A DNA stretch of 64,000 nucleotides from contig NC_050097.1 in NCBI RefSeq assembly GCF_902167145.1, forward strand, positions 172,390,923-172,454,922, read 5' to 3'. Positions 11,003 to 21,313 of the stretch are shown here, one piece after another. The position numbers were made by a program, and so were the translations under genes. This DNA comes from Zea mays. Its lineage: Eukaryota > Streptophyta > Magnoliopsida > Poales > Poaceae. The notes beneath the pieces are model-generated. The model did no database searches. It had not been told where the DNA came from and saw nothing but the letters and a program-made list of their open reading frames with translations. Numbering within the stretch: position 1 is the first letter of the stretch; each line of letters opens with the position of its first letter.

Positions 11003-11866
11003 TAGGGATGAAAACGGAAACTGTAATTTTTGAATAACGGGAATTGTTTTTAAAGTTTAACCGAAATTTAGGTCTAAACGGAAATGGAAACGATTACTGA
11101 AAATACGGAAATAGAATCGGTAGAAGAACTCAGAAACGGAAATGGTTCGTGAGAAAATTACCGTTTTTATTACCGACGGTAATAAATTCAGTATTTTTCA
11201 GAAAATATTAAATTTGAACTGATTTTTATAAATTCATAATAATTCATCTTAGCTTAGAAATATATGAAACTAATTTTAATTATTTTTCTAAAATCAATAT
11301 CAATCTAATGGTATATAGTTTAGAATTGTTTAAAACTTTTATAAATCTTATTTATGTTTTTTTACCTATTATTACTCTTGATACATATATTTATAATTTG
11401 CATGAGAACTTAAAAAGGACCAAGAGGACACTAATTATATTCACCGACTATGCCAAATAGTAGGAGTATAATTAAATAGAATGTAAGTGTTATATCATTA
11501 TACATATATTGATTCTATTTTATTTAAATATATAATAATGATTTTATTATTGTATGACTTCTTATTTTATATATTTATTGTGACCTACTACCTTATATAT
11601 CATTACTAATTTTATATGAATGTATGACTTGCATGAATTTTTTAAGTCAATTAAGGGTACATGTTACAGTTTTTACCGATCGAGTTTTAGACTCCGATTG
11701 TAACCGGTGTAATTTTCGTACCGAACTTTCGTTTCCGATGTTTTCGAATTACCGATGTTGTTTTCGTTTCAGGAGTTACCATTTTCGATCTCGTTTCTGA
11801 GAAAAAAATATAAAAACAAAAATGATTTTAGTGTTTACCAATCGTTTCCGACCGTTTTCGCCCCTA
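11003..11866. mobile_element. Non-autonomous hAT element
   Basis: The left end is TAGGGATGAAAACGG and the right end, reverse-complemented, is TAGGGGCGAAAACGG. It is flanked by CTGACAAA (10995-11002) and TTGACAAA (11867-11874), matching 7 of 8 bases as a hAT target duplication. The interior is AT-rich with recurring CCGTTTTC/GAAACGG motifs at both sides and no transposase frame. Confidence 0.75.
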
Positions 11867-12161
11867 TTGACAAACCTACATAGCTGATATGGTTGTCTGT
11901 ATAACATTCGAAGGAAACGTACCGAACGGAGTTCATAAACAAAAAACAGCTTGCTCAAGCAACGAAAGTGCTCCTGAGCAGCTTGCAACGAGTCGTTTAA
12001 AATTGGGAACAAGAACTAAAATGACTATCCTACCCTTTGTTTAATTAGACCAGAGCTGACATTTTGAGGGGGGGGGGGGGGGGGGGTTGTGCTAACACGA
12101 GATGATAACCAAGGTTAGTACAAGAAATGGATGACACAATTTGCTAACATAGACAAAGGAT
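11867..12161. other. Intergenic spacer with a 19-base G run
   Basis: It lies between two hAT elements. Positions 12068-12086 are 19 consecutive G residues, the longest homopolymer in the window and prone to assembly length error. The 8 bases 12154-12161 (CAAAGGAT) are the left target duplication of the next element. No coding feature is seen. Confidence 0.6.
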
Positions 12162-12704
12162 CAGGGCCGGGCATAAACATGTGCGAGCAGTGCGTTTGCA
12201 CAGGGCCTCCAAAATTTGAGGCCCCCAAAACTTAGCAGATGTATATATTTTAGTTTTATGATCTTCTACACATCTTAATATGTAGCACATATTTTCCTCC
12301 CTACCAGACCGCTGCGCTGAAGCGAAACTACCGAGCGCTGCACTAAAAAATAAATCTTCATAGAATCTTAACATATTTGTCCGCGTGAACGAAGTTCTCT
12401 AAATTAAAGCTACTAAATCCATATTTGTGTTCTACTATGATAAAAAGACGTATTATTTAGCCACAATAGCACTCGAGAGTGAAGCTTTGGAGAAGATCGA
12501 ATATAAGCATATTGTACAACATTTTATTTAAAACCCACCAAAAGAACAGTGTTATTCAAATAAAATAGAAATGTTTCTTTAGATATTCTATTGCAATATA
12601 TATTACTATAACTTGCAGATTGTTATTACTGATTTTTGATAAAAACATACATTACACTACTTTAGATTTGGTACAGGGCCTCAAATTTCTCTGGCCCGGC
12701 CCTG
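12162..12704. mobile_element. Non-autonomous hAT element with perfect 8-bp target duplication
   Basis: The termini are CAGGGCCGGGC at left and GCCCGGCCCTG at right. Subterminal CAGGGCCTCCAAAATTTGAGG at left pairs with CAGGGCCTCAAATTTCTC at right. CAAAGGAT flanks both sides exactly (12154-12161 and 12705-12712), the diagnostic hAT duplication length. It is 543 bp with an AT-rich interior and no transposase. Confidence 0.88.
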
Positions 12705-12712
12705 CAAAGGAT

Positions 12713-13059
12713 GACATAAGTACCTAACACAAAGCAACCTCTAAAATATATGAGCATATCAAAGACTAATTAAATCAGTTATCTTCTTTCTTCGAATGTC
12801 CACTGCTTGTGTGGATTTGAAAAATAGAACAAAATATATTGAAGAAAAGAGACGCCTACAAACACTTTGGTCAAACAAGGTTTTGAAGACTATAAATACC
12901 ATTTGCCACAAACAACAAGATCTAGTACCCGCTGAAAGAACATCGGCTAGAGAAACCCTCAAAGAACGAAGTGTTGCAGATGTCAAACCTTGTAATAGAA
13001 CACACCAAAACAAGACGTCAAAAATATTGTATCCAAAGGCAACCACCTGCTTCCCATAA
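12713..13059. other. Intergenic AT-rich DNA
   Basis: Short open frames occur on both strands (for example on plus near 12796-13059), but they overlap, lack family motifs and have no splice or promoter context. Nothing is supportable here. Confidence 0.5.
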
Positions 13060-13175
13060 GGCCATCTTTAGTTGTTCATTCATATGGCCAACCAAAACAT
13101 TGTTTTACACTGTACACTGTTCTAGAGTGGAGTTTGAATATGTGGATGTGGATGGGTAATCTGCTGGAGATAGCC
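13060..13175. mobile_element. Tourist-like (PIF/Harbinger) MITE
   Basis: The inverted ends are GGCCATCTTTAGTTG and GGCTATCTCCAGCAG (right end reverse-complemented). TAA trinucleotides flank both ends (13057-13059 and 13176-13178), the PIF/Harbinger duplication. It is 116 bp and non-coding. Confidence 0.65.
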
Positions 13176-13178
13176 TAA

Positions 13179-14370
13179 CAAACAAACTAGCTACCAAGGT
13201 CTAAAGACAAGCAACATATATGGCAGACCATACTCCCAGTGACACTAGATCGACCCTCATCAAGGTAGCGAGAGACCGAAGAGACCTTATTCTAATGGGG
13301 CATCGTCACCACCACCTCATCTATAATGACAGGAACCAAACCTTAGATGAACAAGGTTCAACAAAACCTAAATCTACAAAGGGGTTGGGATCCCCACTCC
13401 TTCGGCCACCAATGGGTCACTAGTTGGAAGAGAAAAGGGGACCAAGGGGGATGAGGGAATAAGCCTTAAGGGTTGCAATAGGTTGAGGGCAGAGGTGTAA
13501 TGCTAAACTCAATTCTAGTTGTCCAACTAAGTAGCCTAAAAGATCATGCAGTAAATATGTTAGAATGTAAATAGATTAACAAGAGAACGAAAGAAATATA
13601 ATGATTCCAATGAGTGATCGACTTTATATACAAATCATATGAAGATGTTTGTTCTATGAGTACATGATTTATAAGGATTGAACAATATTGGTATTGAAAA
13701 CATCTAGGTCCTCAGTTGTTTTGGTGGTTAATGATGGCACAAGATTTTTGTGACTAACGATGTTATCCTACATTGGGATATGGCCCAAGAAAGGGAGGAA
13801 GTAGATTTTGGAGTCAGTGAACCTTAAGTCCATAATGCCACTATAAGAGAACATTTAGTGTATTCAAGAAAAGTCTTTATATATTTATATATATATATAT
13901 CATACATATCATATGAATCTTGTCTTTGCATTTTGCATCCTAGCAAGTAGATTGCATTTACATTTTGGTAATTATTATTTGCTTTGGTTGTGTAGTACTC
14001 AATCACCAAAAAGGGGGTATTGTAAGAAATGGATTGAAGCTCATTTGATAGTTGTGGTGTCTAATGATCAACATAACCAATTGTACTAACATTATTTGCT
14101 ATTGTTTATAGATACAATTTAAAGGATACAACATGTACATAGACAAAGGAAAACAAGTGATTGAGAAGATCAACACCTCAAGAAAGATATTAGAAGGCTC
14201 ATTGAAGACCTACAAGATCATGCAAGAATCCAAGACACAAGATGGAAGAAGCCTAAACACAGTATATGAAGAAATAAAGAAAAAACATAAAACTCAGCAC
14301 CATCAGACGTGTCCGAAGAAGCACCAAATAAACCACTAGATAAGAGAGCTATTGTACCAAAAAGACTACT
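13179..14370 (+). mobile_element. Decayed LTR-retrotransposon tail, probably Copia
   Basis: At 14006-14020 the sequence CACCAAAAAGGGGGTAT precedes TGTAAGAAATGG. This layout resembles a polypurine tract against the start of a 3' LTR in grass SIRE/Opie-type Copia elements. Upstream, 13370-13440 has GGGTTGGGATCCCCACTCC-like sequence and scattered short frames without conserved motifs. A TA microsatellite lies near 13880-13900. No TSD or second LTR is recognisable, so the family is uncertain. Confidence 0.35.
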
Positions 14371-15440
14371 TGTCGGTGTTCTAAAACCATGAGCTATTGA
14401 TCTGCGTGCTTTGTGTGTCCACTGCAGATGGTGTGTAAGGATGACATAAGGATTTTATATTGGTTCGAGAAGAATGTCCCTACATTCAGTGGGTTACTTG
14501 TGTACCCTGCATTAAGTCTGTACGGGGGTGGATTACAAACAGATCGAGAGAGGGGTGGGAGCCCAAGTCTCTGGTGGAAGAGAAGCGAGGCATCGACGAA
14601 TGCCCTGTGTATTGCAAGTGTGTTCACTACTCATGCTAGCTAGTTGTCCATGTCCTTTGGTCGCCACCTTCCCCTTCCTATTGTAGACCAAGGAAGGGGA
14701 TGGTCTGGGTACACAAACACATCATCTTGACCAGTTGGATGAGGCTTTTATTTTTTCGCTTTGTCCTTTCATCCCATTAAATGCCCATCATCTGGTGGTT
14801 GGCATCGTTGCTCCTTACCGTGTTGCCTTCCCGTCCCGAGGCGTGTGTGTCTTATCTTATCCTGGTACATACACATGGTTGTCCTTCGGGTCATGGCTTG
14901 GTTCTTTGGTCAACTTTCATACTGACAACGCACGCGAGTGCCCTCTCCAGAGTCATCATTCAGGTTGTCCGATCATAAGATATGTGTGTCTAGTTTTCAA
15001 CTCCCATCCTGTCAATCAAGCATTGGTCTGGTACTTTCGTATCGTCTTCGAGATGGGCTTCGATACTACTTCCAAGAGTATGCGACTCTCGAGGGGTCAG
15101 GCGCAACCTCCGACCTCCAAGTCATACGAGACAGTCTTCCTAAGAGTTTGGCATTGTGTCTCAACCTATAGGTCGGGCGAGTCGGATCCTATGAGGACAA
15201 TTTTGCATCCGACTCTTTAGGCGATCAAGGGTCGGATGAGTCGGTGACCTACATTGGGGGTCGGTCGAAGCAAGACCGTTCCTGAGGGACGGAAAACCAA
15301 CTCAGGGGTTGTACCTAGGTTATTTATCCCGATAGTAGCCATCGAGTCTCTGGTGGAGCTTCTTGCTCCTTTAGAGGTTATGCTTTCATCTAGCCTTTAC
15401 TAAGTAAGTGTGGGCGCATTTAGTGAGTCTAGCCCCCGAG
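14371..15440 (-). repeat. Old LTR of a minus-oriented Gypsy element (F), left copy
   Basis: The segment begins TGTCGGTGTTCTAAAACC, a start similar in style to the LTR of element B (TGTCGGCGTTTTGAGAC). Near 15430 it is followed by TAGCCCCCGAGCCTCC. The same tract directly adjoins the left LTR of B, where it is the polypurine tract read on the other strand. Just after it a 27-bp unit (AATAATGATAGACTCGTTC) is duplicated. The exact right end is unclear. The partner LTR was not found in the window. Confidence 0.45.
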
Positions 15441-15603
15441 CCTCCAAAATAATGATAGACTCGTTCAGAAAATAATGATAGACTCGTTCGGAGGCTCTTT
15501 CGTCGTATTTTAGATGGAGAATCTTGCGATTGTGTTTTCAATCTCATTTTTGCAACGTCGACCCCTGAACCTCCGCTTATTGCAGTGGACCGATCAAAGA
15601 GTC
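15441..15603 (-). mobile_element. Internal piece of element F, left of insertion A
   Basis: This internal sequence of the older element was interrupted by element A. The last five bases, GAGTC (15599-15603), are repeated right after A at 25228-25232, so the piece continues at 25233. Confidence 0.5.
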
Positions 15604-16190
15604 TGTTGGGGTTGTGCTTCGGTGCGCCGAAGGTCTCACACGAAGAAACAGCTTCGGCTGATGTCGTCTCCAAGAGATGGCCGAAGGTCCCTTTTCATGG
15701 AGCTTCGGCGTTTTAAACCGACATAGAGATAGAATGACCTTTTTATACATATAGGTCTGAGTCAATGCTGTAAACTTTCGCAAGGGACATAATTGTAATT
15801 TGTCACAGGCTGCGACCTGTGCCTATAAATAGATGAACAGTACCTCTGTACTGTTCACGTGAACCTGTCATTTGCTTTCGCATCACGCTTGTACTTCTGC
15901 CTTCCGCAGGACCGAAGGTACATTTGTAAATCAAAGTCATTTATATTCATTAATACAAGTAGAGATAATTCTATGACAATATTTAAATGTTTTATTCATA
16001 TTCTATGATTTATGTGAATGCTTCATTCTTCGTTGTTATGCTTACGAAGGTATGTCCTTCGTAACCTTCGTCCGAGATGCTTTATATCCCGAAGGGATAT
16101 ACCGTTATGGAGGACGAAGGACCTTAACACTTAACATTTTTTGTGTTGCCTTGTTCTTAATTCTTAGCATTTGAGAACAAGTCCCCAACA
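15604..16190 (+). repeat. 5' LTR of element A
   Basis: It runs TGTTGGGGTTG to GTCCCCAACA. It contains a TATAAATA promoter box at 15824-15831 and many CTTCGG/CGAAGG motifs, which recur through the internal region. It is identical by eye to 24641-25227. Confidence 0.95.
15824..15831 (+). promoter_or_regulatory. LTR TATA box of element A
   Basis: TATAAATA lies in the middle of the 5' LTR, followed by a short palindrome-rich stretch (AACAGTACCTCTGTACTGTT). It is the likely core promoter for sense transcription. Confidence 0.6.
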
Positions 16191-16191
16191 T

Positions 16192-16207
16192 TGGCGCCCA
16201 CCTCCGG
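16192..16207 (+). promoter_or_regulatory. Primer-binding site of element A
   Basis: TGGCGCCCACCTCCGG begins two bases after the 5' LTR. It has the TGG start complementary to a tRNA CCA end. Which tRNA it pairs with is not determined. Confidence 0.6.
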
Positions 16208-16234
16208 TCAACTCACTTCCACCTTTCTGAGCTG

Positions 16235-19200
16235 ATGGCTTCGTTCAACACTCAAGCTGGAGCTGCTTCGGCTTCGAAGCTGGTGCTCCCGATAACAGGC
16301 GGTTCTTGCTCAGAGCCAGCTAACAAAAAGCAGAAGAAGGAGGCTCAGAGAAGGGTGCAGCATGTTGGAGTGCAGGGACCCTTTATTAAGTCAAAATGGT
16401 CTCACATTCCAATTACCTTCTCTCAGGAAGACCTTCAGCTCAAGGACTATCCTCACAATGATGCTATGGTCATTTCTTGTGTGATCAAAGGGTTTCTGGT
16501 TCACAATGTCCTAGTTGACACAGGCAGTGCAGCTGACATTATATTTGCCAAAGCCTTCAGACAGATGCAGGAGCCTGAAGACAAGATTCATGATGCTACG
16601 CACCCTCTTTGTGGCTTCGGAGGGCGGCAGATTGTGGCACTCGGGAAGATTACCATGCCGGTAACCTTCGGATTTGTTAATAACACAAGGACTGAGCAAA
16701 TTGTGTTTGATATTGTTAACATGGAATACCCCTACAACGCCATCATTGGTCGTGGTACCCTAAATGCTTTTGAAGCAATTCTTCACCCAGCTTATCTCTG
16801 CATGAAGATACCTTCGGACCAAGGGCCTATTGCTATTCATGGGAGTCAGGAAGCTGCCAGAAGGGCCGAAGGAAGCTGGACTGATTCCAAGGCAATTCAT
16901 AATATAGATGGAGTTGAAGCTTGTGAACAGTACAAGTTCAGGAGGGAAAAAGCAGCTTCGGCTGATCAGCCGAAGCCCATGCTGCTGTGTGAGGATATAG
17001 CAGAGCAGAAGGTGCTATTGGGCTCGCAATTATCTGAAGATCAAGAGAAAACCTTGATAAGGTTTCTATTCAACAATAAAGATGTTTTTGCATGGTCAGC
17101 CAATGATCTTTGTGGAGTGAATCGGGATGTTATTGAACATTCGCTCAATGTTGACCCATCCTTCAGACCCCGCAAGCAGAGGCTTCGGAAAATGTCTGAT
17201 GACAAGGCCGAAGGGGCTCGCAACGAAGTAAAAAGACTCCTAAGTGCAGGAGTTATCAGAGAAGTCAAGTATCCAGAATGGCTAGCTAACACTGTTATGG
17301 TGAAGAAGGCCAATGGAAAGTGGAGAATGTGTATTGATTTCACAGATCTCAACAAGGCTTGTCCGAAAGATGAGTTCCCGCTGCCAAGGATAGACTCTTT
17401 AGTTGATGCAGCAGCTTCTTCGGAACTCATGAGTCTCCTGGATTGTTACTCAGGCTATCATCAAATCTGGATGAAAAAGGAGGATGAGCCGAAGACTAGT
17501 TTCATAACCCCAAGTGGTACATATTGCTATCTTCGGATGCCTGAGGGGCTTAAGAATGCTGGAGGGAGTTTCAGCAGGATGACTGCGAAGGTTCTCCAAT
17601 CTCAGATAGGCAGAAATGTGTTGACCTATGTTGATGACATTATTGTAAAAAGCACGAAGCAAGAAGACCATATTGCTGATCTGCAGGAGACCTTCGCCAG
17701 CTTCAGACAAGCTGGTCTGAAGCTGAATCCAGAAAAATGTGTCTTCGGAGTGAAGAAGGGTAAGTTCCTTGGATGCTTGGTTTCAACAAAGGGAATTGAA
17801 GCTAACCCAAATAAAATCGAAGCTATACTTCGAATGGAGCCACCAACCACAAGAAAGGGGGCCCAAAGATTGACAGGAAGACTGGCTTCTCTTAACAGAT
17901 TTATATCCAGATCAGCGGAAAGAAATCTACCCTTCTTCGAGGTGCTAAAATCAGCTGAAGTCTTTCAATGGGGCCCAGCTCAACAAAAAGCTTTCGAAGA
18001 ACTCAAGCAATACCTGATAGATCTAACAACATTAACTCCACCAATGCCAGGGGCTCCTCTATTGTTGTATGTGGCAGCTTCGCACTCAGCAGTAAGTGCG
18101 GCACTTGTGCAGGAGAAGTTTGATGGACAAATCAAGAAGCAGGTCCCAGTATATTTTGTATCTGAGGTCCTTAGTGTCTCAAAGAAAAATTATACAGAAC
18201 TGGAGAAGGTGTTGTATGCCGTTCTAATGGCATCCAGGAAGCTTCGGCATTATTTTCAGGCATATAATATTATTGTTCCTTCTTCGCAGCCGTTGAAAGA
18301 TATCATGAGAAATAAAGAAGCTACTGGCCGAATTGGAAAATGGGCTGCGGAGCTTAATGAATTTTACATTGATTATGTGCACAGATCCTCGATTCAGTCT
18401 CAAGCATTGGCAGATTTCATTGCCGACTGGACGCCAGGGGCTCAGGGCGAAGAAGCGAATAAAGATGCCGAAGCTTGGACAGTGTTTTGTGATGGCTCCT
18501 GGGGAACCTTCGGAGCAGGAGCAGCTGCTGTTTTGGTTTCACCGTCCAAGGTTAAAACTTGCTATGCAGCAAGACTGGACTTCAGCTGCACAAATAATAT
18601 TGCTGAGTACGAAGCCTTGCTCCTGGGTCTTCGGAAACTAAAGGCGATGGGGATCAGGAGGGCGATCCTTAAAACTGACTCTCAGATTGTTTCGGGTCAT
18701 ATTGACAAAAGTTGCAAGGCTAAAGACCCGAAGCTTGAAAAATACCTAGACACAGTCCGAAGGATCGAAGCTTCCTTCGAAGGATTTTCTGTTAAGAATA
18801 TCCCTCGAGGGCAAAATGAACATGCTGATTTGTTAGCCAGGTCTGCAGCACAGGGGCTGCCGTTACCTTCGGATGTATTCTTCGAAACAATAAAGGCACC
18901 TTCAGTAGAGTTACTTGAAAGAGCAGTTCTTACTATTTCTCCTGTATACAGTGAAGATTGGAGAACTGAAATAATTTCTTACCTTCAGGGCAATTTCCTA
19001 TCAGATGACGAAGCTTATAATAAAAGAATAGAGGCAAGAGCTCGCCCGTATATCATTATAGAAGGGGAGTTATACAAGCATGGAGTTTGTGCCCCGCTGC
19101 TCAAGTGCTTGTCTAGAGCCGAAGGTATAGAGTTGATGAAGGAGATACATGCAGGCCTTTGTGGATCCCACATCGGATCCAGGCCGTTACTTGGAAAAGT

Positions 19201-20188
19201 GTTCCGTCAAGGATTTTATTGGCCGAAGGCAGCTTCGGATGCAGCTGAGTTAGTTCAAAAGTGCGAAGGTTGTCAGAAATGTGCAAGAGATCAAAAACAA
19301 CCTTCGTCTTTGACACAGCTAATACAACCCATCTGGCCATTGCAAAGGTGGGGCCTCGATTTGCTGGGCCCATTACCACCGGCTCAAGGCAATCTGAAAT
19401 ATGTTGTAGTTGCTGTGGAATATTTTTCCAAGTGGATTGAGGCGAAGCCATTAGCTACAATAACTTCGGCCACTGTCCAAAAATTTTTCTGGCAGAATAT
19501 TGTCTGTCGCTTCGGAGTGCCGAAGGCTATAACTGTAGATAATGGAACACAATTCGACTCCGAAGAATTCAGAAATTTTTGTGATCAAATTGGCACGAAG
19601 ATCCACTTTGCGTCAGTCAGGCACCCGGAGTCGAATGGGCTTGTTGAAAGGGCCAACGGCATCATAATGACAGGAATAATGAAGCTAATCTTTAATCAAC
19701 CAAGGGGAAAGTGGCCAGATCAGCTTACCAAAGTGGTATGGAGCCATAACACAACAACATCAAGATCTACAGGCTTTACCCCATTTAAGTTGCTATTTGG
19801 TGACGAAGCAATAACCCCGGAAGAAGCCAAAGCTGGATCAATAAGAGTGGTAGCTTCGGCAGAATCAGGTCCCGAAGATACTTGTCTCGTGGAAAAAGAT
19901 GCCTTAGAAGGGATCAGGCTTCAGGCCGTGGAGAATATCAATAAGTACCAGGCTGAAACAGTTAAATGGCGAGATAGAAAGGTCCGGCTAAAAAATATTG
20001 AGCCAGGACACTTGGTGCTTCGGAGAGTAGCCAATCCGGATACAGTGGGCAAATTGCAACTGAAATGGGAAGGGCCTTTCTTAGTAGCATCTTCGTCAAG
20101 GCCTGGTTCGTACAGACTGAAAGACATGGATGGCAATGAAATTCCAAGATCTTGGAATGCGGATGAGCTTCGGCGGTTTTATGTATAA
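16235..20188 (+). CDS. pol: Pol polyprotein of element A (protease, RT, dual RNase H, integrase)
   Basis: One uninterrupted frame of 1,317 residues starts at the first ATG, 45 bases after the LTR. The aspartic protease has DTGSAADII near residue 94. Reverse transcriptase spans roughly 300-560, with CIDFTDLN near 366 and YVDD near 465. A first RNase H region follows (about 600-720); its expected leading Asp is replaced (VAASHSAVS), so it is probably a structural connection domain. A second, archaeal-type RNase H has FCDGSWG near 751, IAEYEAL and LKTDSQ. Integrase has an HHCC zinc finger (about 971-1016) and a DDE core with Asp near 1040, Asp in TVDNGTQF near 1100 and Glu in VERAN near 1136. 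The last ~100 residues hold a GPF-type motif (WEGPFLV). All main motifs look intact. A gag domain is absent; the first ~20 residues may be a gag remnant joined to protease. Confidence 0.93.
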   Translation: MASFNTQAGAASASKLVLPITGGSCSEPANKKQKKEAQRRVQHVGVQGPFIKSKWSHIPITFSQEDLQLKDYPHNDAMVISCVIKGFLVHNVLVDTGSAADIIFAKAFRQMQEPEDKIHDATHPLCGFGGRQIVALGKITMPVTFGFVNNTRTEQIVFDIVNMEYPYNAIIGRGTLNAFEAILHPAYLCMKIPSDQGPIAIHGSQEAARRAEGSWTDSKAIHNIDGVEACEQYKFRREKAASADQPKPMLLCEDIAEQKVLLGSQLSEDQEKTLIRFLFNNKDVFAWSANDLCGVNRDVIEHSLNVDPSFRPRKQRLRKMSDDKAEGARNEVKRLLSAGVIREVKYPEWLANTVMVKKANGKWRMCIDFTDLNKACPKDEFPLPRIDSLVDAAASSELMSLLDCYSGYHQIWMKKEDEPKTSFITPSGTYCYLRMPEGLKNAGGSFSRMTAKVLQSQIGRNVLTYVDDIIVKSTKQEDHIADLQETFASFRQAGLKLNPEKCVFGVKKGKFLGCLVSTKGIEANPNKIEAILRMEPPTTRKGAQRLTGRLASLNRFISRSAERNLPFFEVLKSAEVFQWGPAQQKAFEELKQYLIDLTTLTPPMPGAPLLLYVAASHSAVSAALVQEKFDGQIKKQVPVYFVSEVLSVSKKNYTELEKVLYAVLMASRKLRHYFQAYNIIVPSSQPLKDIMRNKEATGRIGKWAAELNEFYIDYVHRSSIQSQALADFIADWTPGAQGEEANKDAEAWTVFCDGSWGTFGAGAAAVLVSPSKVKTCYAARLDFSCTNNIAEYEALLLGLRKLKAMGIRRAILKTDSQIVSGHIDKSCKAKDPKLEKYLDTVRRIEASFEGFSVKNIPRGQNEHADLLARSAAQGLPLPSDVFFETIKAPSVELLERAVLTISPVYSEDWRTEIISYLQGNFLSDDEAYNKRIEARARPYIIIEGELYKHGVCAPLLKCLSRAEGIELMKEIHAGLCGSHIGSRPLLGKVFRQGFYWPKAASDAAELVQKCEGCQKCARDQKQPSSLTQLIQPIWPLQRWGLDLLGPLPPAQGNLKYVVVAVEYFSKWIEAKPLATITSATVQKFFWQNIVCRFGVPKAITVDNGTQFDSEEFRNFCDQIGTKIHFASVRHPESNGLVERANGIIMTGIMKLIFNQPRGKWPDQLTKVVWSHNTTTSRSTGFTPFKLLFGDEAITPEEAKAGSIRVVASAESGPEDTCLVEKDALEGIRLQAVENINKYQAETVKWRDRKVRLKNIEPGHLVLRRVANPDTVGKLQLKWEGPFLVASSSRPGSYRLKDMDGNEIPRSWNADELRRFYV

Positions 20189-20370
20189 CTCGATGTAATT
20201 TTAACTTTTCTTTCTTTTTCATGGCACCCTTTTCCTTTCTAAAGGGGGAGAAAGGTTTTTAATGGGGCCATCTTATGTAATTTCCTTTTTAGTTTTATAA
20301 GAGCAAAATCCCCCAAAGAATGTAAATGTAAAAGCTGAGAGTGCACCATCGAGTGCCGAAACTAAAAAAG
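20189..20370 (+). other. Spacer after pol in element A
   Basis: This AT-rich untranslated stretch includes CTAAAGGGGGAGAAAGG, which resembles an internal polypurine tract. No open frame of interest. Confidence 0.4.
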
Positions 20371-20640
20371 AGAAGAAGCTCCAAAGACGTCCCTAAGGGG
20401 ATGCAGAGCTCACAGCGAAAAGTCAACGCTGATTCCGCCGAAAGTAAAAGGCGAAGAAGCTCCAAAGTCGTTCCTAAGGGAATGCAGAGCTTATACCGTC
20501 TAAGTAAAGGACGAAGAAGCTCCAAAGACGTCCCTAGGGGGATGCAGAGCTTACAGCGAAAAGTCAACGCTGATACTGCCTAAGTAAAAGGCAAAGATGC
20601 TCCAAAGTCGTTCCTAAGGGAATGCAGAGCTAACGTGTGT
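20371..20640 (+). repeat. Tandem repeats, alternating 80- and 60-bp units, in element A
   Basis: GAAGAAGCTCCAAAG and its variant recur at about 20372, 20453, 20513 and 20593, giving spacings of 81, 60 and 80. Each is followed by a (A/G)CGT(C/T)CCTA(A/G)GGGGATGCAGAGC-type segment. The alternation implies a ~140-bp higher-order unit duplicated once. Confidence 0.75.
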
Positions 20641-20869
20641 TTGCTCCTAAGAAAATGATGGATGAGTGTGGCTTCGGACATACGCTTCGGACATTCATTT
20701 GCACATTGCATCATGGCATTTGCATGCATAAGCATTCATTCATAGCATTTGTGTTCTTAAATGGTTGCTTCGGCACAGAGAAAAGTTTCGGATAAATGGT
20801 TTGTTATGTAAAAGAAAGGTTTCGAAGAAGTGGTTTTTTATGAATCGTTGTATATAAGAGTAGCAGTCT
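20641..20869 (+). other. Untranslated region between repeat blocks of element A
   Basis: It contains GGCTTCGGACATACGC and several GCATTTGCAT-like palindromic steps, but no frame or known motif. Confidence 0.4.
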
Positions 20870-21010
20870 TTTATGCCTTGCTATGTAAAAGCTTCGGCAG
20901 AAAGAAGAAGTAGACTTTTATGTCTTGCTATGTAAAAGCTTCGGCAGAAAGAAGAAGTAGTCTTTTATGTCTTGCTATGTAAAAGCTTCGGCAGAAAGAA
21001 GAAGTAGTTT
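20870..21010 (+). repeat. 47-bp tandem repeat in element A
   Basis: The unit with CTTGCTATGTAAAAGCTTCGG and CAGAAAGAAGAAGTAG recurs three times at 47-bp spacing (GCTTCGG at 20891, 20938 and 20985), then decays. It lies between pol and the antisense gene. Confidence 0.8.
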
Positions 21011-21313
21011 TTTATGTTTTGCTATGTGAAGAAAAGCTTTGGCAAAAAGAGGAAGCGACCGTTTAGGCTTCGTTGTGTACGAAAAGAAGGGAAGGTGTTT
21101 TTTCGCCTTCGGCTCAAAATACTGATTTCGTCCACATCAAAGCGACTCAATCGAATGGTAAGGATATATTACAAGGTATGTACAAAGTTCCTTGAGAACA
21201 GTTCAATTGTATTTACAAAACTTGTTACAAAAGTATCCTGAGTTTTTTCCTATAGTACATTTCTACTGATCTTCATTAAGCTTCAGCTTCGGCGACAGTT
21301 TCGGCGACATAAC

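Noticed and set aside
14735..15220. 161-codon plus-strand frame
   Set aside because: Lies within an old LTR and overlaps two other frames; no conserved motif.
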